Of a DNA stretch of 8,643 nucleotides, positions 6,872 to 8,643 are shown piece by piece. The stretch comes from RFQD01 sp049314515 (GTDB taxonomy: Bacteria; Actinomycetota; Actinomycetes; Actinomycetales; Microbacteriaceae). The stretch is taken from the NCBI GenBank assembly GCA_049314515.1, contig JBMOEY010000061.1, positions 1 to 8,643 on the forward strand. Direction: 5' to 3'. Position 1 is the stretch's first letter; every line of letters begins with the position of its first letter. The notes below the pieces were generated by a model, which had not been told where the DNA came from, did no database searches, and saw only the letters and a program-made list of their open reading frames with translations. Both the position numbers and the translations under genes were made by a program.

Positions 6872-6879
6872 GGCAAGGA
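6865..6879 (+). promoter_or_regulatory. Triple AAGG ribosome-binding region of the glycosyltransferase
   Basis: AAGGT-AAGGC-AAGGA is three copies of AAGGN in a 5-base step. The last copy (6875-6879) lies six bases before the TTG at 6886 and fixes that rare start codon. The first copy overlaps the 3' arm of the second leader hairpin. Confidence 0.6.
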
Positions 6880-6885
6880 ATTCTG

Positions 6886-8118
6886 TTGGTCCCTCCACGC
6901 GCTGCTACGCCACGTCTCACGAACAACGACTCGCGGCTCCGCATCCTGATTGGCTGCGACACATTTGGTCCCGACGTGAACGGTGCCGCAAAGTTTGCGG
7001 AACGGTTGGCCGCGGGGCTCGTGGAGCGTGGACACGACGTTCACGTCGTCGCACCAAGCCCTATTGGCAAACCCATGACGCGCACTGAGGTGCACGAGGG
7101 ACAACCCATGACGGTTCATCGACTGCGCAGTTGGCGGTGGATTTTTCATGATTGGATTCGCTTCGCTTTGCCGTGGGAAATTCGACCTCAAACCGGAAAA
7201 ATCCTTGATCGTGTCAAACCAGATGTCGTTCATTTCCAGTCGCACATCATGGTCGGCAACGGGTTGTCAGCCGAGGCTCAAAAGCGAGGCATTCGACTTG
7301 TTGGCACGAACCACTTCATGCCCGAAAATCTGGTCGATTTCATTCCGTTACCCCGTGGCCTCGAGAACTGGTTGACACGTCGCCTCTGGCTTGGTGCTGC
7401 CAAAATTTTCAGCAGGGCAGAATCGGTGACGACGCCGACCAGGAGAGCTGCTGACTTTCTTGAAGAAAACACGCACCTGACGGATGTGCACGCAATCTCC
7501 TGTGGCATTAACGCCCATCATTACACCCCGAATTTTGGCGAAGAGGTCGATAACCGGATTGTTTTTGTCGGTCGTGTCACCGGAGAAAAGAAACTCGACG
7601 TGCTGATTCGTGCCGTCGCAAAACTTGACCCCTCACTTGACGCTCATCTTGAGATTGTGGGTGGCGGGGACCTGCTGTCTGCACACCGTGCGCTTGCATC
7701 CCAATTGGGGATTTCAGATCGAGTTCAGTTCACGGGCTACGCGAGTGATGAAGACCTGAAAATGTCACTTTCTCGGGCCAAGGTTTTCGCCATGCCCTCC
7801 ATTGCAGAGCTGCAGTCAATTGCCACTATGGAGGCGATGGCGACGGCCCTTCCGGTCGTCGGGGCTGACGCCATGGCATTGCCGCATCTGATTCATGATG
7901 GTGAGAACGGTTACCTGTTCGAACCGAACAATGTCGACGACCTCGTGGTAAAACTGACGCAAGTGTTAACCATGCGTCCTCAAGATCTCGACGACATGAA
8001 GCGCGCGTCGCTCAAGTTCATTCGAGGTCATGACATCACACGCACTCTCGACACGTTTGAGGCCCTTTATCGGGGAGAACACGTCGTCGATCCTGACCCG
8101 GAACTCACCGATGACTAG
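6886..8118 (+). CDS. GT4-family (GT-B fold) glycosyltransferase
   Basis: Retaining sugar transferase using a nucleotide-sugar donor, probably working on a lipid or cell-envelope acceptor at the inner face of the membrane. The 410-residue protein has an N-terminal GT-B domain with GPDVNGAAKFAERLA (28-42), VVHFQSH (114-120) and GTNHFMPENL (140-149). The C-terminal donor domain begins IVFVGRVTGEKKLDVLI (225-241). It continues with EIVGGGD (256-262) and GYASDEDL (284-291), and reaches the E-x7-E motif as E308 and E316 in SIAELQSIATMEAMA. The AELQSIATMEAMA form resembles 1,2-diacylglycerol glucosyl/mannosyltransferases, but acceptor and sugar are not determined. The TTG start is supported by AAGGA six bases upstream. 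Only nine bases separate its stop from the cupin gene. Confidence 0.92.
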   Translation: MVPPRAATPRLTNNDSRLRILIGCDTFGPDVNGAAKFAERLAAGLVERGHDVHVVAPSPIGKPMTRTEVHEGQPMTVHRLRSWRWIFHDWIRFALPWEIRPQTGKILDRVKPDVVHFQSHIMVGNGLSAEAQKRGIRLVGTNHFMPENLVDFIPLPRGLENWLTRRLWLGAAKIFSRAESVTTPTRRAADFLEENTHLTDVHAISCGINAHHYTPNFGEEVDNRIVFVGRVTGEKKLDVLIRAVAKLDPSLDAHLEIVGGGDLLSAHRALASQLGISDRVQFTGYASDEDLKMSLSRAKVFAMPSIAELQSIATMEAMATALPVVGADAMALPHLIHDGENGYLFEPNNVDDLVVKLTQVLTMRPQDLDDMKRASLKFIRGHDITRTLDTFEALYRGEHVVDPDPELTDD

Positions 8119-8121
8119 AGT
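8093..8121 (+). promoter_or_regulatory. Putative leaderless promoter of the cupin lipoprotein gene
   Basis: CTGACC (8093-8098, four of six match to TTGACA), 17-base spacer, TAGAGT (8116-8121, fits TANNNT), then six bases to the ATG at 8128. The -10 box contains the TAG stop of the glycosyltransferase. No Shine-Dalgarno precedes the ATG. Confidence 0.45.
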
Positions 8122-8127
8122 GACACA

Positions 8128-8643
8128 ATGACGTCGCGTATCCCGTTCTCGCCTGTTCGTTCGCTTTTGCCGTTGGTACTCGTCGTGACGGTGCTTTTAG
8201 TCGGATGTTCGTCCTCCACTAATCCGTCGCTGCCAGCGTCGTCACAGTCGCCGGACTTAGCGACTCCACAGCCGGCGGTGACGGCGAGCGCCGAGGTTCT
8301 CATGTCCAAATCCGAAGTAACCGTTCTCGACCAGCAAATCGCATATCCTCTCGATACGCCTGCTCAAGTGAGTTCCGCCATCGTGACTCCTCCGCCCGGT
8401 GCGCAGACGGGTTGGCATTTTCACTCCGCTCCGCTTTATGCCTACATCATCGAAGGCACGCTGACGGTGACGTACAAAAGTGACGAAGGACTCATCGAGA
8501 AAACCTATGTTTCGGGCGAGGCAGTGCTCGAGGCAATCGGGACCACGCATAACGGTGAGAACCGATCTACGGATGACGTCAAGATCCTGGTTGTCAACAT
8601 GGGTGCCGACGGGGCGCGGGTATTGGCCGACGCGATTAGATCC
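8128..8643 (+). CDS. Secreted lipoprotein with a cupin domain, 3' partial
   Basis: An open frame of 172 codons runs off the right edge. The N-terminus is a lipoprotein signal: a short Arg-containing start, hydrophobic LLPLVLVVTVLLVG (13-26), and lipobox LVGC with C27 as the expected lipidation site. A Ser/Pro/Thr-rich linker (28-55) follows. The rest is a single cupin barrel. GWHFHSAPLYAYIIEG (95-110) carries ligand-like H97 and H99, and SGEAVLEAIGTTHNGEN (129-145) carries H141. The Glu normally four residues after the second His is replaced by L103, so metal binding, if any, would use the three His. Function is unknown; sensing or binding of a small molecule outside the membrane is one possibility. 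The domain is nearly complete, so the true stop is probably close. Confidence 0.85.
   Translation, partial: MTSRIPFSPVRSLLPLVLVVTVLLVGCSSSTNPSLPASSQSPDLATPQPAVTASAEVLMSKSEVTVLDQQIAYPLDTPAQVSSAIVTPPPGAQTGWHFHSAPLYAYIIEGTLTVTYKSDEGLIEKTYVSGEAVLEAIGTTHNGENRSTDDVKILVVNMGADGARVLADAIRS

Noticed and set aside
1..8643. Mobile elements, CRISPR arrays, toxin-antitoxin or defence systems
   Set aside because: No transposase, regular repeat-spacer pattern, paired small toxin genes or defence domains were seen on either strand.

Overview
The window reads as a chromosomal housekeeping segment from a high- to moderate-GC Gram-positive bacterium. The best guess is an actinobacterium of the Microbacteriaceae type. 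This rests on the dgt-dnaG pairing also seen in mycobacteria, the sequence style of the peptide deformylase and glycosyltransferase, the lack of an encoded CCA on the tRNA, and several apparently leaderless starts of the form TANNNT-N6-ATG. The organism assignment is inference. No mobile element, CRISPR array, phage gene or defence cassette was found, and I do not see an undescribed multi-gene system.

Layout, left to right. Bases 1-3945 (+) hold a tight operon-like run: dgt (dGTP triphosphohydrolase, cut by the left edge and apparently frameshifted near base 60), dnaG (primase, starting on the base after the dgt stop) and a D-2-hydroxyacid dehydrogenase that overlaps the end of dnaG by 8 bases. 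A tRNA-Asn(GTT) follows at 4006-4078. It is followed after only 16 bases by azlC and azlD, which overlap by ATGA and encode a two-part branched-chain amino acid exporter. The peptide deformylase gene def runs on the minus strand (5173-5736), and its stop codon shares the palindrome CTAG with the azlD stop. Divergent from def is a DMT/NIPA-like membrane transporter (5777-6793). After a 92-base gap comes a GT4 glycosyltransferase (6886-8118). The window ends inside a secreted cupin lipoprotein gene (8128 onward).

How the genes relate. dgt and dnaG share nucleotide-pool and replication biology. def removes the N-formyl group from nascent proteins. azlC and azlD form one transporter. The other neighbours share no obvious pathway and look like a conserved but functionally mixed chromosomal order.

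The more interesting signals are regulatory. The dgt frameshift separates the first metal-binding His from the HD motif. def and the transporter appear to have mutually overlapping leaderless promoters. A third leaderless promoter sits on the stop codon of the glycosyltransferase gene. The glycosyltransferase leader carries a 12-codon upstream ORF, two hairpins and a triple AAGG repeat. azlC has no room for its own promoter after the tRNA.
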